Positions 30,505 through 39,379 of a DNA stretch of 47,996 bases are shown here, piece after piece. A program made the position numbers and the translations under genes. Location of the stretch: positions 1 through 47,996 of the forward strand of contig NZ_FUXX01000019.1 of the NCBI RefSeq assembly GCF_900167015.1. The letters are read 5' to 3'. Each line of letters begins with the position of its first letter. The first letter of the stretch is position 1. The notes under the pieces were generated by a model. It was not told the origin of the DNA. It searched no databases and was given only the letters and a program-made list of their open reading frames with translations. The DNA is from Succinivibrio dextrinosolvens DSM 3072. GTDB lineage: Bacteria > Pseudomonadota > Gammaproteobacteria > Enterobacterales > Succinivibrionaceae.

Positions 30505-31452
30505 TTAAAATTCGTTAACATTGTGATTTAAGAGAAATTCCTGAGCAAAAGTTTTATCTTTCTTAAGCTGCTCTTTTAGAATCTCTATATCATCAAATTT
30601 CATCTCATCTCTGATTTTCTTTATGAAAAAAACCCTGATACTCTGACCATACAGGTCCTTATCGAAATCAAAGATATTTACTTCCAGAATTGCCTTAGTC
30701 TGATTTGGCACAACAGTAGGACGAACACCTACATTAGCCATTCCATCTTTTAAACCAAATCTGGTTGAAACTTTCACCGCATAAACACCTTTTAAAGGGC
30801 TTATTCTGCGGTTTACATTCATATTTGCAGTTGGAAATCCTAAATTTCTGCCTATACGATTTCCATGAACCACAATCCCTGACATTGAATAATATCTGCC
30901 AAGGGCTTCTTTTGCCTGATCCAGCTGACCTTTAAACAAATACTCTCTGATTTTAGTACTTGAAATGCGTTCCCCATTCAGGTCCACACCGTCTATTGCA
31001 CTTGCTTCCATTCCAATTGATGCTCCAATTTTTTTTAAATCATCAATTGTGGATTTTCCACCTTGACCAAAATTGAACAAGGTGCCTACGGTTACGCTTT
31101 TAACTCCAAGTTTTTTTCCTAGAAGTTCAATAACATAATCATGGGCGCTCATAGCAGCGAAATCAGCATTGAATTTCATACAAAAAACAAGTTGTACACC
31201 TGCAGATTTGAGTGCAAGAAGTTTATCCCTAAGTGATGAGATTCTAGCTGGAGATTTGTCCTTGGAAAAATATTCCAAAGGCTGAGGTTCAAAAATCATG
31301 ACAGCAGGCACGAGGTTCATTCTCTCTGCCTTTTCTTTCATACACTCAATTACAGCCTGATGCCCCTTATGAAAACCGTCAAAATTTCCAATTGCAATAG
31401 CAACACCGTTAGGAGTTCCTTTAAAATCAGAAAGACAACGAATAAGACGCAT
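30505..31452 (-). CDS. ribF: Bifunctional riboflavin kinase/FAD synthetase
   Basis: This 315-residue enzyme makes FMN and FAD from riboflavin. The N-terminal nucleotidyltransferase has IGNFDGFHKGHQAVI, the HxGH-like ATP site, and the adenylation part ends near 185. The C-terminal flavokinase domain begins with GIVVHGNRIGRNLGFPTAN. I start it at the ATG at 31452; a TTG lies one codon earlier. It is divergent from rpsT, as in E. coli. Confidence 0.95.
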   Translation of the reverse strand: MRLIRCLSDFKGTPNGVAIAIGNFDGFHKGHQAVIECMKEKAERMNLVPAVMIFEPQPLEYFSKDKSPARISSLRDKLLALKSAGVQLVFCMKFNADFAAMSAHDYVIELLGKKLGVKSVTVGTLFNFGQGGKSTIDDLKKIGASIGMEASAIDGVDLNGERISSTKIREYLFKGQLDQAKEALGRYYSMSGIVVHGNRIGRNLGFPTANMNVNRRISPLKGVYAVKVSTRFGLKDGMANVGVRPTVVPNQTKAILEVNIFDFDKDLYGQSIRVFFIKKIRDEMKFDDIEILKEQLKKDKTFAQEFLLNHNVNEF

Positions 31453-31659
31453 CAAAAAAACCGTTAATTGTAGTTATAATAAAAATGTTACAAAACACTT
31501 ATAAAGTGTTAATTATATATTAAAACTGAGTGTACATCACGGTTTTTTCGTTATTACAAAAATATATTATTTTTCATTCAGTTATAAAATTGTCCATATA
31601 TATGTTGGATCTGTACAGAAAAAGTATTGTAGAATATGGGACAATTTTTGGTGTTCTAC

Positions 31660-31688
31660 TTTAAATTTGAAAAAAAAATTGATAGAAT
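31660..31688 (+). promoter_or_regulatory. Possible rpsT promoter
   Basis: TTTAAA (31660-31665) and TAGAAT (31683-31688) are 17 bp apart, about 60 bp before the rpsT start. The -35 match is poor. Another TAGAAT near 31630 could be a second start site. Confidence 0.35.
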
Positions 31689-31750
31689 ACTGCGATTATT
31701 CACCACTATAAAGATTTGGTGGTAATTTTTTAAGATTTCAGGAGCTATCT

Positions 31751-32014
31751 GTGCCAAATATTAAATCTGCAAAGAAGCGCGTTTTAATTTCTGAGAAGGC
31801 TCGTCAGCACAATGTTGCTGCACGTTCTAAGATGCGCACTTTAGTAAAGAACGTACTTAAGGCTGTTATGGCTGGTAACAAGGACGAGGCTAAGGCTGCA
31901 TTTGCATTAGCTGAGCCTGTTCTAGACCGTGCTGCAGGCAAGGGTCTTATTCACAAGAATAAGGCAGCTCGTCATAAGAGCAAGTTAGCAGCTAAGATTA
32001 AGGCAATGAACTAA
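31751..32014 (+). CDS. rpsT: 30S ribosomal protein S20
   Basis: The product has 87 residues and matches S20 along its whole length ([20 protein letters not shown], then lysine/alanine-rich helices). It is a primary binding protein of the 16S rRNA 5' domain. Translation starts at GTG, with AGGAG 6 nt upstream. Non-AUG starts on rpsT also occur in E. coli, where they are tied to autoregulation. Confidence 0.97.
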   Translation: MPNIKSAKKRVLISEKARQHNVAARSKMRTLVKNVLKAVMAGNKDEAKAAFALAEPVLDRAAGKGLIHKNKAARHKSKLAAKIKAMN

Positions 32015-32047
32015 TATACAGTTTTACTGTTAATAGTTTATGAAAAG

Positions 32048-32071
32048 AAGGGAGATTTAAAAATCTCCCTT
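32048..32071 (+). terminator. Bidirectional terminator between rpsT and AraC regulator
   Basis: A stem of 8 or more base pairs, AGGGAGAT with ATCTCCCT, is followed by TTTTGTTTTG on the plus strand and by CTTCTTTTC on the minus strand. Confidence 0.8.
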
Positions 32072-32089
32072 TTGTTTTGTCTGAAACTT

Positions 32090-32962
32090 TTAATTAACCT
32101 TAAATGCCGCAGGTGTAACTCCAAAATAACGTTTAAATTCACGGCTAAACTGAGACACACTCTCGTATCCCACCTCAAAAGCTGCAACATAAGCTTTTAC
32201 ATTCTTTGAGACAATTAAGTCTTTTGCCCTGTTCAAACGAAGCTTCTTAATATACTGGATAGGTGTATCTGAAGTAATCTGTCTAAAGATACGATAGAAT
32301 GAAGACACACTTAAATGAGCATCTTCAGCGAGCTTGTTAATATCCAGATCCTTATTGTAGTTATTCTGGATAATTCCAATAATATTGGAAACTAAAGCCA
32401 ATGGACCTGAGTTCAAAGCTATCTTATATAAAAGCTCTGATTGTTCGCCAGTTAATGCTCTATATAAAACCTCTCTCTTGAGAGTTTCACCTAATATGCG
32501 AGCATCCTGCTCATTTCTCAGACACTCTAAAAATCTAAGAATAGCTCCCCTGAATGAATCTGACATAACAGAAGGTCCAAATGGCTGAGGAACAACCTTT
32601 AGATCCATTTTCTGGAATGAATCGATAAGGCCCATTTCTTCAACTAAATCTCGAATCTCTGAAATTGTAAAACCAATGAATATACCTTTTACTGGTTCTT
32701 CATCATTTGCGCAGATTTCACAGTTAAGAGGCATTGTCATAGAACAGACAACATATTCACCACCAGTATATTGGAATGAAATATCATCCATTGACAAAAT
32801 CTTTGCACCACTGAACATTATGCATAATCCTGCAGGATAAACGCTTGGTTCAGCATTTCTGTGGAATGACTCCTGAAAATAATGTACGCCTTTAACAGGA
32901 CAGTAAGTTATTCCGTCTGGAATGTCTGGAAAATATTTTAAAGCTTCCTCAAAAACAGCCAT
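32090..32962 (-). CDS. AraC-family transcriptional regulator
   Basis: The 290-residue regulator has an N-terminal ligand domain of the AraC_N type. Typical features are 'CIMFSGAK' and 'GGEYVVCSMTMPL', with an IFIGFTISEIRDLVEEMG linker. Its C-terminal AraC DNA-binding domain spans about 190-290. The first helix-turn-helix is DINKLAEDAHLSVSSFYRIF and the second AAFEVGYESVSQFSREFKR, ending with FGVTPAAF. GGTGA precedes the ATG. The target is unknown; no metabolic gene is adjacent on its strand. Confidence 0.87.
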   Translation of the reverse strand: MAVFEEALKYFPDIPDGITYCPVKGVHYFQESFHRNAEPSVYPAGLCIMFSGAKILSMDDISFQYTGGEYVVCSMTMPLNCEICANDEEPVKGIFIGFTISEIRDLVEEMGLIDSFQKMDLKVVPQPFGPSVMSDSFRGAILRFLECLRNEQDARILGETLKREVLYRALTGEQSELLYKIALNSGPLALVSNIIGIIQNNYNKDLDINKLAEDAHLSVSSFYRIFRQITSDTPIQYIKKLRLNRAKDLIVSKNVKAYVAAFEVGYESVSQFSREFKRYFGVTPAAFKVN

Positions 32963-33155
32963 TTATTTCACCAATTATCACACTTTATTAAAAAAATTTT
33001 GCACATTATACTATAAGTGTAGGATCATGAATGATGATTTTAGGCAATATTTTTACAAAAAAATGCAATTTTTTATTATTAAGAATTAATTGCATTAAAA
33101 AAGAAAAGGTTACATTTATCCCGTCAAATAGAAATTTCTGATAGTTTATTAAAAA

Positions 33156-33677
33156 TTAGACTTGAGTACTGATTTGCAGCTGAATACGACTAGCCTGGAT
33201 TTCATCTAGAACGTCAAAGCCATCGCCTGTCTCATGAATTTCTTCATAAGATAAAGCCTTGCCTTCATATTCCTTTCTCAGTTTTTCCTGTTTTAAAGGA
33301 GGAAGTTCACCGAATACTTCCGGAGCTAACTCTCTCTGGAACGGAGTTAAAGGTTCTCTTCTGATGCACTGAGCCAGAAATACCTGAGTAATGCCTTCTG
33401 ATGAGAAAGACTCTGTCAAAAACTGAGCTCTGTCAAAATCATCAGATTGAGCGTATTTCTTCTGCTCAGGTAAAAGATGAAATTTCTTTCTTAAATTAAC
33501 ATCTTTTTCTTCAGTAACTTTAGGATTGTATAAAGGATGATCTGTTAAATCATGTGAAAGCATAGCTAGCATAAGAGAAAAATCTGCATGATTGCCCGCG
33601 TGAACATCTTTGTTAAGACGCTCACCAAGCTGCATTTCATCTACAAGATACTGATTTCTTATATTAGAAGTTAACAC
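33156..33677 (-). CDS. VC2046/SO_2500-like protein of unknown function
   Basis: The segment LVDEMQLGERLNKDV, then FSLMLAMLSHDL, resembles the gammaproteobacterial VC2046/SO_2500 family; this is from memory of the pattern and only moderately certain. The rest is charged and helical (PEQKKYAQSDDFDRAQF). I start it at a GTG at 33677, with GGGA 8 nt upstream, giving 173 residues. A TTG at 33752 would add 25 residues that look non-conserved. It lies downstream of the broken glycosylase gene on the same strand. No function can be assigned. Confidence 0.6.
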   Translation of the reverse strand: MLTSNIRNQYLVDEMQLGERLNKDVHAGNHADFSLMLAMLSHDLTDHPLYNPKVTEEKDVNLRKKFHLLPEQKKYAQSDDFDRAQFLTESFSSEGITQVFLAQCIRREPLTPFQRELAPEVFGELPPLKQEKLRKEYEGKALSYEEIHETGDGFDVLDEIQASRIQLQISTQV

Positions 33678-33762
33678 GACTATATTCCCAGCATTGCCCT
33701 TATATATATGTTTACGGCAGAAATGGGATTTTATTAAGAAGAAAATAAACAAGTCGTTTCTA

Positions 33763-34546
33763 TTAGTTATTATCCAGATATTCCTTTATAGAAAGCCAAT
33801 CTTCCTCCATTAATTCCAATCCTGTATTTTGAGTACCTCTATTGCGATTTAAAACACCAAAACTACCAGCATGATACACAGGGAAAATGGCGATATTTTT
33901 ATTTTCCGTATGGTAAATTATTGAGGGATTTCTATTGTCTTCGACAATTTTTCTGAACTTTCCCTTAATCCTTGGCAAATCAAAGGATTTTAATACAAGT
34001 TCAAAAGTAATACGTCCCAAACAAATAATGACAGTTGGTTTGAGTATATGCACCAGCTCTTTAAAGGCATGAAGATCTTCTTCATTACAATCAGACTTTT
34101 TAAATCCACCAGATTCATTTCCTTTCCTGTACATTAGGCATATATTTGTAAAGAAGAGATCTGCGTATCTGTTTTTGCGTATATCCTCATAATCTATTGA
34201 TTTAAAAAGATGGCGAAGATTATCGTCAGTTTTAGAAATATCGTTTCCATAAAATCTGAAAAAATAGTCTACATCTGTATTATTTTTATCGAATTCCGCA
34301 TAAGGATCTGGATTTTCATTCTCAAATTCATCACAAGACTTATCGTAATAACCAAATTTGGAGGAAGGAATATTTCAAAAATCCTGTCCCACCAGAAGTA
34401 TTTTGGGATTATAACAGCCTCTACCCTGCCAATATGTCCACAGTTTTATCTGATCGCAATAATCACACCATTCAAAAGAAGAGTTCTCTTCATTTTTTTT
34501 GTTATTATTTTTTTTTTCTAATCCGTTTTACTAGTGATTCATACAT
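33763..34546 (-). pseudogene. Uracil-DNA glycosylase-family gene, disrupted
   Basis: Read on the minus strand from an ATG at 34546, the gene begins MYESLVKRIRKKK and loses frame in a run of ten A residues (34517-34508). One frame over it continues WCDYCDQIKLWTYWQGRG, then NPKILLVGQDF and a TGA at 34377-34375. It goes on in the same frame with NIPSSKFGYYDKS and on to LFFTNICLMYRKGNESGG, KPTVIICLGR and FPVYHAGSFG. The order of a 'LLVGQD.G' motif, 'CLG' and a late histidine motif fits uracil-DNA glycosylase-like proteins. TGA stands where a conserved Gly (GGA) is expected. It has two lesions and is probably non-functional. Confidence 0.7.
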
Positions 34547-34699
34547 TTTTTTCTTTTCTATTGTTTCTATCACTTCTATATAGCTCCTTTTTTTCACTTT
34601 TAAATAATTGAAAAATAGCGGGATCAACCCCGAGAATATCTCCAAGTTATTCGTAGCGTTTATCAAAATATTGCAGAAGCACATCTTGTCTTGTTAGTT
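34539..34699 (-). pseudogene. Decayed coding remnant at the edge of the maf cluster
   Basis: Between maf and the glycosylase pseudogene, one minus-strand frame reads LTRQDVLLQYFDKRYE, a TAA at 34649-34647, then LGDILGVDPAIFQLFKSEKK and further charged residues to a TGA at 34539. Composition is protein-like and richer in G+C than the neighbouring spacers. It has no start codon, because it runs into the 3' end of the maf gene. It may be the tail of a gene truncated when the maf block arrived. The family is not recognised, and chance cannot be excluded. Confidence 0.35.
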
Positions 34700-36847
34700 T
34701 TAGGTAAAAGTTTCTGTATGTATCAATGGAGCCTCACAGTGAGGCATGTCTCTTCCAATCTTGTCACCATTAAAATGCTTACGGTGGTCCCCCAAAACAT
34801 AATCAGGCAAGTGAATAAACAATTCATCACATTCCTTTACAAAATCAATTGAAAGATAAACTATCAATCTATACACAGGCAAACAGTCAGAAAAATTCTT
34901 TTTTAACACTGAAGCATTAAATATTTCTATAAGCATTGTTTGTAATGAAGATTCAATCATTTCCTTGCAAAACTTTTCATCTGGATTTGAACTTGCATTC
35001 AAGAATTGTGAAAGTTCACTAATTCTTGTATATAGCTCTTGTCTTGCTTCAATAGGTAGTAATTGCTCTAGTTTCGTTATTACAATACTGCATATATTAG
35101 AGAACTCCTCATATGAAATAATTTTTTTGATTCTCTCTCTAGGAAAATTTATAGGCCTGCTCTTTTTTTCAAAAAGAAAATCCCTGATTTTTTTCTTATC
35201 TAGGACCATTTTGTTCTGAAAAAGGTTATCAAGATCTCTAGAATATATAGGGTTCGTGTTCTCTATCAATGAACCATCCGAACAATTCACAACCTGAATA
35301 CGCATGTCCTCATTATTAAATTGCTTGATTATGTTAGTGATGCTCTCCATAGACATTCTATAGTAGGAATTTGTTAAACACTCCCCCCCGAAATTTCCTG
35401 GCACAATATCAGACAGTTTATATGAATCTCTTTTTTCTATAGACTCATTATTCTTAAAAAAAGAAGCATACTTAGAATGAATTGGATCCGTTCCGCACTT
35501 TTTACCGTTATCAAATCCAAAAAGATAAAGATTTTTAAATCCAAGAAATAAAGATGCAGCCACGCCCATATTTCCAACAAGAGGATTCATGTAGTTAATA
35601 GGCTGAACATCTTTGAATTCCTCCTCAATTATCCTTAAGTAATTAAAGAAAGGCTCGTTAATTTTTCCAAAAAATAAAGTTTTGCTAAAAATGTCCTGAA
35701 CAATTGGGTGACACACGTCAGAACAAAGCAGAATAACATCATCAAGATAATTCTTATCAGGTAATGATTTTAGTAAAGTCGCGATTTCTGAAATTCGTTC
35801 AGTATTTGCAAAAAAATCGGGTTTAATACCAGTATGATACAGAGAGTCAATAGAAGTTCCACAAGCAATTACAAGAGCTTTATTTTCATGCTGTTTTATA
35901 AATTGAATATCTTTATCGAGTGAAGGACCTGAACCGATTAAAAAAACAGGATATTCAGCATACTCTTCTATACTGGACGACGAAATTACAAAATGTTTTC
36001 CCGTGCCAAGAGCATAACAACAGTGGCTTACTCCAAATAAATAATCATCATAAAACCCCAATAGATTGGGAATGAACTCATACTTAGTTTGTGACAGTTT
36101 AGAAAATTCGTTAATAAACTCATTTTTATAATGAATAATTGAAAGAAGAGAACAAGACAAATAACAACCTTTCTTTCTGATTATTTCGGAGAGTATATTA
36201 AAACAGTTGATAGGAGAGGAATCTATAACAATATCTATAGATAAATGTTCTGAAAAAATGTAATTCAGAAAATGAGCCCAGTCAAAGGTATGAAGACTTG
36301 CAAAAAACACGTCCGGATCGTGCTCAACTATAACTAATGTTGATACAGAAATCCTTTCATATAATTCTCCAAGAATATAACCTAGCCCAATACCGGTCAC
36401 TACACACAAAGGAATAGTATCTAGCTCTGAAAATGTTATCTTGTCCCTTGCAGAACTATCGATATGTTTTAGACATTCATTTAAGTACTTATCAGAAATC
36501 TGACCTATACTATCGACCAAAGGATTATAATTTGAAACTTTAAATGGTAATTTTAAATAATTATTAACAAAATCTTTACAGTAAAGGATCGGATCCTGTG
36601 TGTTATAGAAAAACTCATTTGTATCTGAAAAGAAAAGGTTAGGAATGCCGTTTTGTCCACAGACAAATTCCATTTTTTTTGAAGGAGTGTAAGTTTCAAA
36701 AAAAGAAAATATCTCAGGAAAAAAGTCTTTAAAGAAACTTAAATTCTTTTTAAAACGAGCCTCTAAGAAGGATTTCATTTCACATTGTAAGGTTGCAAAT
36801 CTATCAACCTCTTCATCTGATATATTACTATTATTAAAAACTGTCAT
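34700..36847 (-). CDS. Motility accessory factor (Maf), DUF115 glycosyltransferase
   Basis: Maf proteins attach nonulosonic acids to flagellin Ser/Thr residues. The product has 715 residues from the ATG at 36847. That start aligns with the Maf copy at 43366; a TTG at 36868 adds only seven residues. The central MptE-like DUF115 domain contains LIGSGPSLDKDI, ALVIACGTSIDSLYH, KPDFFANTER, NPLVGNMGVAASLFLG and YLFGFDNGKK. The C-terminal helical part ends with YVLGDHRKHFNGDKIGRDMP, shared by all three copies here. It lies 74 bp after another maf on the same strand, probably as one transcript, near flagellin and nonulosonate genes. Confidence 0.88.
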   Translation of the reverse strand: MTVFNNSNISDEEVDRFATLQCEMKSFLEARFKKNLSFFKDFFPEIFSFFETYTPSKKMEFVCGQNGIPNLFFSDTNEFFYNTQDPILYCKDFVNNYLKLPFKVSNYNPLVDSIGQISDKYLNECLKHIDSSARDKITFSELDTIPLCVVTGIGLGYILGELYERISVSTLVIVEHDPDVFFASLHTFDWAHFLNYIFSEHLSIDIVIDSSPINCFNILSEIIRKKGCYLSCSLLSIIHYKNEFINEFSKLSQTKYEFIPNLLGFYDDYLFGVSHCCYALGTGKHFVISSSSIEEYAEYPVFLIGSGPSLDKDIQFIKQHENKALVIACGTSIDSLYHTGIKPDFFANTERISEIATLLKSLPDKNYLDDVILLCSDVCHPIVQDIFSKTLFFGKINEPFFNYLRIIEEEFKDVQPINYMNPLVGNMGVAASLFLGFKNLYLFGFDNGKKCGTDPIHSKYASFFKNNESIEKRDSYKLSDIVPGNFGGECLTNSYYRMSMESITNIIKQFNNEDMRIQVVNCSDGSLIENTNPIYSRDLDNLFQNKMVLDKKKIRDFLFEKKSRPINFPRERIKKIISYEEFSNICSIVITKLEQLLPIEARQELYTRISELSQFLNASSNPDEKFCKEMIESSLQTMLIEIFNASVLKKNFSDCLPVYRLIVYLSIDFVKECDELFIHLPDYVLGDHRKHFNGDKIGRDMPHCEAPLIHTETFT

Positions 36848-36921
36848 AAAAGAATCCACTAACCACAAGCAGAAAAAAAATAGGATGCCATTGATGCAAA
36901 TGGAGATTCTGATCTCTTAAC

Positions 36922-39138
36922 TTATTGATTACGTTTAATAAATTTCTGATGTAAACCGTTTTTATTCTTTGTAAGAATCAGTTCTTCTGGGAATAAAGGG
37001 GCTTTGCAGTGAGGCATATCCTTTCCTACTTTACCGTCTGAATAGTATTTTCTATGATCACCAAGAATATAATCATCGATCTTTTCTATAACGGAACTAG
37101 CCTCGATCAGAAATTCTTTAATAATTGATAAAAGAAATTTAACTTCTTCAATGCAATTAGACTCATCAGCTTTCGAATATAACGCAAATATAACGGCGAT
37201 GAACATATACTGTAAAGAACCATTTATAGCATTTGGATAAAATCTATTTTTTCCTACTAACTGTAAGTCAGCAAGTTTCTCAGAAACTAATTCAATTTTA
37301 TCGATAAAATCAATTCTTGTTTCACACTTAGAATCTAATATCACAATGATTTCTGATACTAATTGTTTAAAATCGCTGACACTAAAGAGCCTATTAATGT
37401 CAATTGATGATAGGTTAAAAGATTTTGTTATATTCTCTGATACATATTTTTTTATATCATTTTTATTAATTGCTTCTTTTTTATCAAAATAATCGCATAA
37501 ATCACGTTCTCTTTTTGCAACTGTATTCTTAATAATTATGCCATCAGAACAATTTATACATTGAACAGAACTGTCTTTCGCCATAAAATCATCCAAAACC
37601 AAACTGCATCTATAGGCACTTTCACGGTAAAGATTATTGGTTTCACATTTACCTCCAAAATTGCCCTCAGCAACTGTTGTCATTTTGTATGAATCACGCT
37701 CCTCTATGAACTTGTTATCTTTGAAAAAAGATACATACTTGGAATGGATAGAATCTGTTCCAATCTTTTTTCCATTATCATAACCAAAAAGGAACAGTTT
37801 CTTAAATCCTAAATGAAGCGCTCCGGATATCCCCATATTGCCAACAAGAGGATTTGCACCATCCAAACGGATAATATCTTTTAAATCAGAGAAGAATAAA
37901 CTTAACTGTTCAATTTGATTTTCATTCGCCTTAGAAAAAATTGCCGTATTTTTAAAACATGCTACGGTTTTAGGATTACAGATATTGATTGTCAAAAGGA
38001 AGACACTATCAAGGAATTCTGGATCAGGAATAGCCATAAGTGTCTCACAAACCTCTGGAGTACGCTCTGTATTAGCATAAAAGTCCGGCTGTATACCGGC
38101 ATGGTATAGGGAATCAATAGCCGTGCCACAAGCAATAATAATCGCTTTATCCTGATTTGCTCTTAAAAAAGGGATACTATTATCAAGAGAAGGCCCTGAA
38201 CCAATAATAAAAACAGGCAATTCGGCATAATCCGTATTCTCGAGAGACTTTACAACAAACCTTTTTTTATTCACCAGATTTGTAATTGTATGGGACATAC
38301 CAAATACGGCATCATCAAAAAAGCCAGGACTAAAAAGAAATGGATAAACATTTCTTATGCTTTGTTCAATAGATGACATCGATTTAGAATTATAGTGTTT
38401 AAAACAAACAAGAGATGATGAAAGACTAACTCCATGATGAGTAAAAAAATGCTTTAAATATAAGGAGATATATTCTGTTTTATCACCAATTACAAAACGT
38501 AATCTTAAATTGTTTGTCTCTGCAAAAGAAAGAAAATTTTCCCAATCAAAAACAAAAAGTGATGCATAAAAAAGGTCAATATCAGGTTCGACAATAATAA
38601 TATTCTTACATTCAATTCGTTCAAGAAATTCGGCTAAAGGATAACCTAACCCCAAACCAAGAAACATAATCGAAGGAATAGATTTTAATGAAGCCAAAGA
38701 CGCAGATTCAAAAACAGAAGCATTTATTTTAGAAGCCAGTGCATTTTTATACTTAAAATGAAATTGACCAAAAGGATCTTTCTCATTACCCAAAATATTT
38801 ACATTCAGAGAAGTATGTTCTAAAAAATGAATAATCTGCTTTCGTGAAAAGTCAATTGCATCCCTTGCTTCATTGTATAGGCATGAATCGTAATTTTTAA
38901 AATATACATTCGCCACTCCATCAGAGTTACAAAATAGTTCATACTGTTGTTTTGGGGAGTATGTGTCAATAAGAGAAAAAACGTTCTCAAATTTTTCTTT
39001 AAACTGACAACAATTCTTTTTAAATCTTGCACAGCAAAAATCATTGAACCAACTCTGAAGATTTAAATCACGTATATAAGCTTTATAAATATCAACCTGA
39101 GAAACATCATTCTCGCTATCAGCATTCAACTCAATCAT
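36922..39138 (-). CDS. Motility accessory factor (Maf), DUF115 glycosyltransferase, second copy
   Basis: This 738-residue paralogue has the same layout. It has an N-terminal domain to about 330, a DUF115 core (FIIGSGPSLDNSI, IIACGTAIDSLYHAGI, NPLVGNMGISGALHLG, FLFGYDNGKKIG) and a C-terminal YILGDHRKYYSDGKVGKDMP. The ATG at 39138 has GGAT 5 nt upstream and fits the start of the paralogues. Reading could extend to a TTG at 39279 and would then add a hydrophobic segment, which I consider spurious. It diverges from the paralogue mainly at the N-terminus, as if acceptor or donor use differed. Confidence 0.87.
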   Translation of the reverse strand: MIELNADSENDVSQVDIYKAYIRDLNLQSWFNDFCCARFKKNCCQFKEKFENVFSLIDTYSPKQQYELFCNSDGVANVYFKNYDSCLYNEARDAIDFSRKQIIHFLEHTSLNVNILGNEKDPFGQFHFKYKNALASKINASVFESASLASLKSIPSIMFLGLGLGYPLAEFLERIECKNIIIVEPDIDLFYASLFVFDWENFLSFAETNNLRLRFVIGDKTEYISLYLKHFFTHHGVSLSSSLVCFKHYNSKSMSSIEQSIRNVYPFLFSPGFFDDAVFGMSHTITNLVNKKRFVVKSLENTDYAELPVFIIGSGPSLDNSIPFLRANQDKAIIIACGTAIDSLYHAGIQPDFYANTERTPEVCETLMAIPDPEFLDSVFLLTINICNPKTVACFKNTAIFSKANENQIEQLSLFFSDLKDIIRLDGANPLVGNMGISGALHLGFKKLFLFGYDNGKKIGTDSIHSKYVSFFKDNKFIEERDSYKMTTVAEGNFGGKCETNNLYRESAYRCSLVLDDFMAKDSSVQCINCSDGIIIKNTVAKRERDLCDYFDKKEAINKNDIKKYVSENITKSFNLSSIDINRLFSVSDFKQLVSEIIVILDSKCETRIDFIDKIELVSEKLADLQLVGKNRFYPNAINGSLQYMFIAVIFALYSKADESNCIEEVKFLLSIIKEFLIEASSVIEKIDDYILGDHRKYYSDGKVGKDMPHCKAPLFPEELILTKNKNGLHQKFIKRNQ

Positions 39139-39379
39139 ATAATCCAAAAACACAAAGAAACAATTTGTAATAGCAGCCAAGATAAGGATCAAAAAATATT
39201 TGATTTTCTTCTTATCTAATTTTATGAAACAATTGAATTGCCCCACAATTTTTTTTGAAAAAAACAGGTTAGAATACAAACACAGCTATCATTTTTTTAA
39301 TTTTTTATCTTCTCTTTTTTCATAAAAACAAAGAGCAGAATACTTTTACAGGAAATAAATACTTTTCAATTGAACAGAT

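Noticed and set aside
34375-34377. UGA read as an amino acid rather than a stop
   Set aside because: tmk, mltG and the gene at 46845 appear to end at TGA, with tmk overlapping holB in the normal coupled way. A second lesion is also present in the same glycosylase gene, so mutation is simpler.
34210-34521. A 103-codon plus-strand open frame opposite the glycosylase pseudogene
   Set aside because: The minus strand carries recognisable glycosylase-family motifs. The plus-strand product is an Ile/Phe-rich shadow with no family features.
39139-39279. N-terminal extension of Maf with a transmembrane helix
   Set aside because: It would start at TTG without a ribosome site. The paralogues lack it, and the ATG at 39138 has a suitable GGAT upstream.
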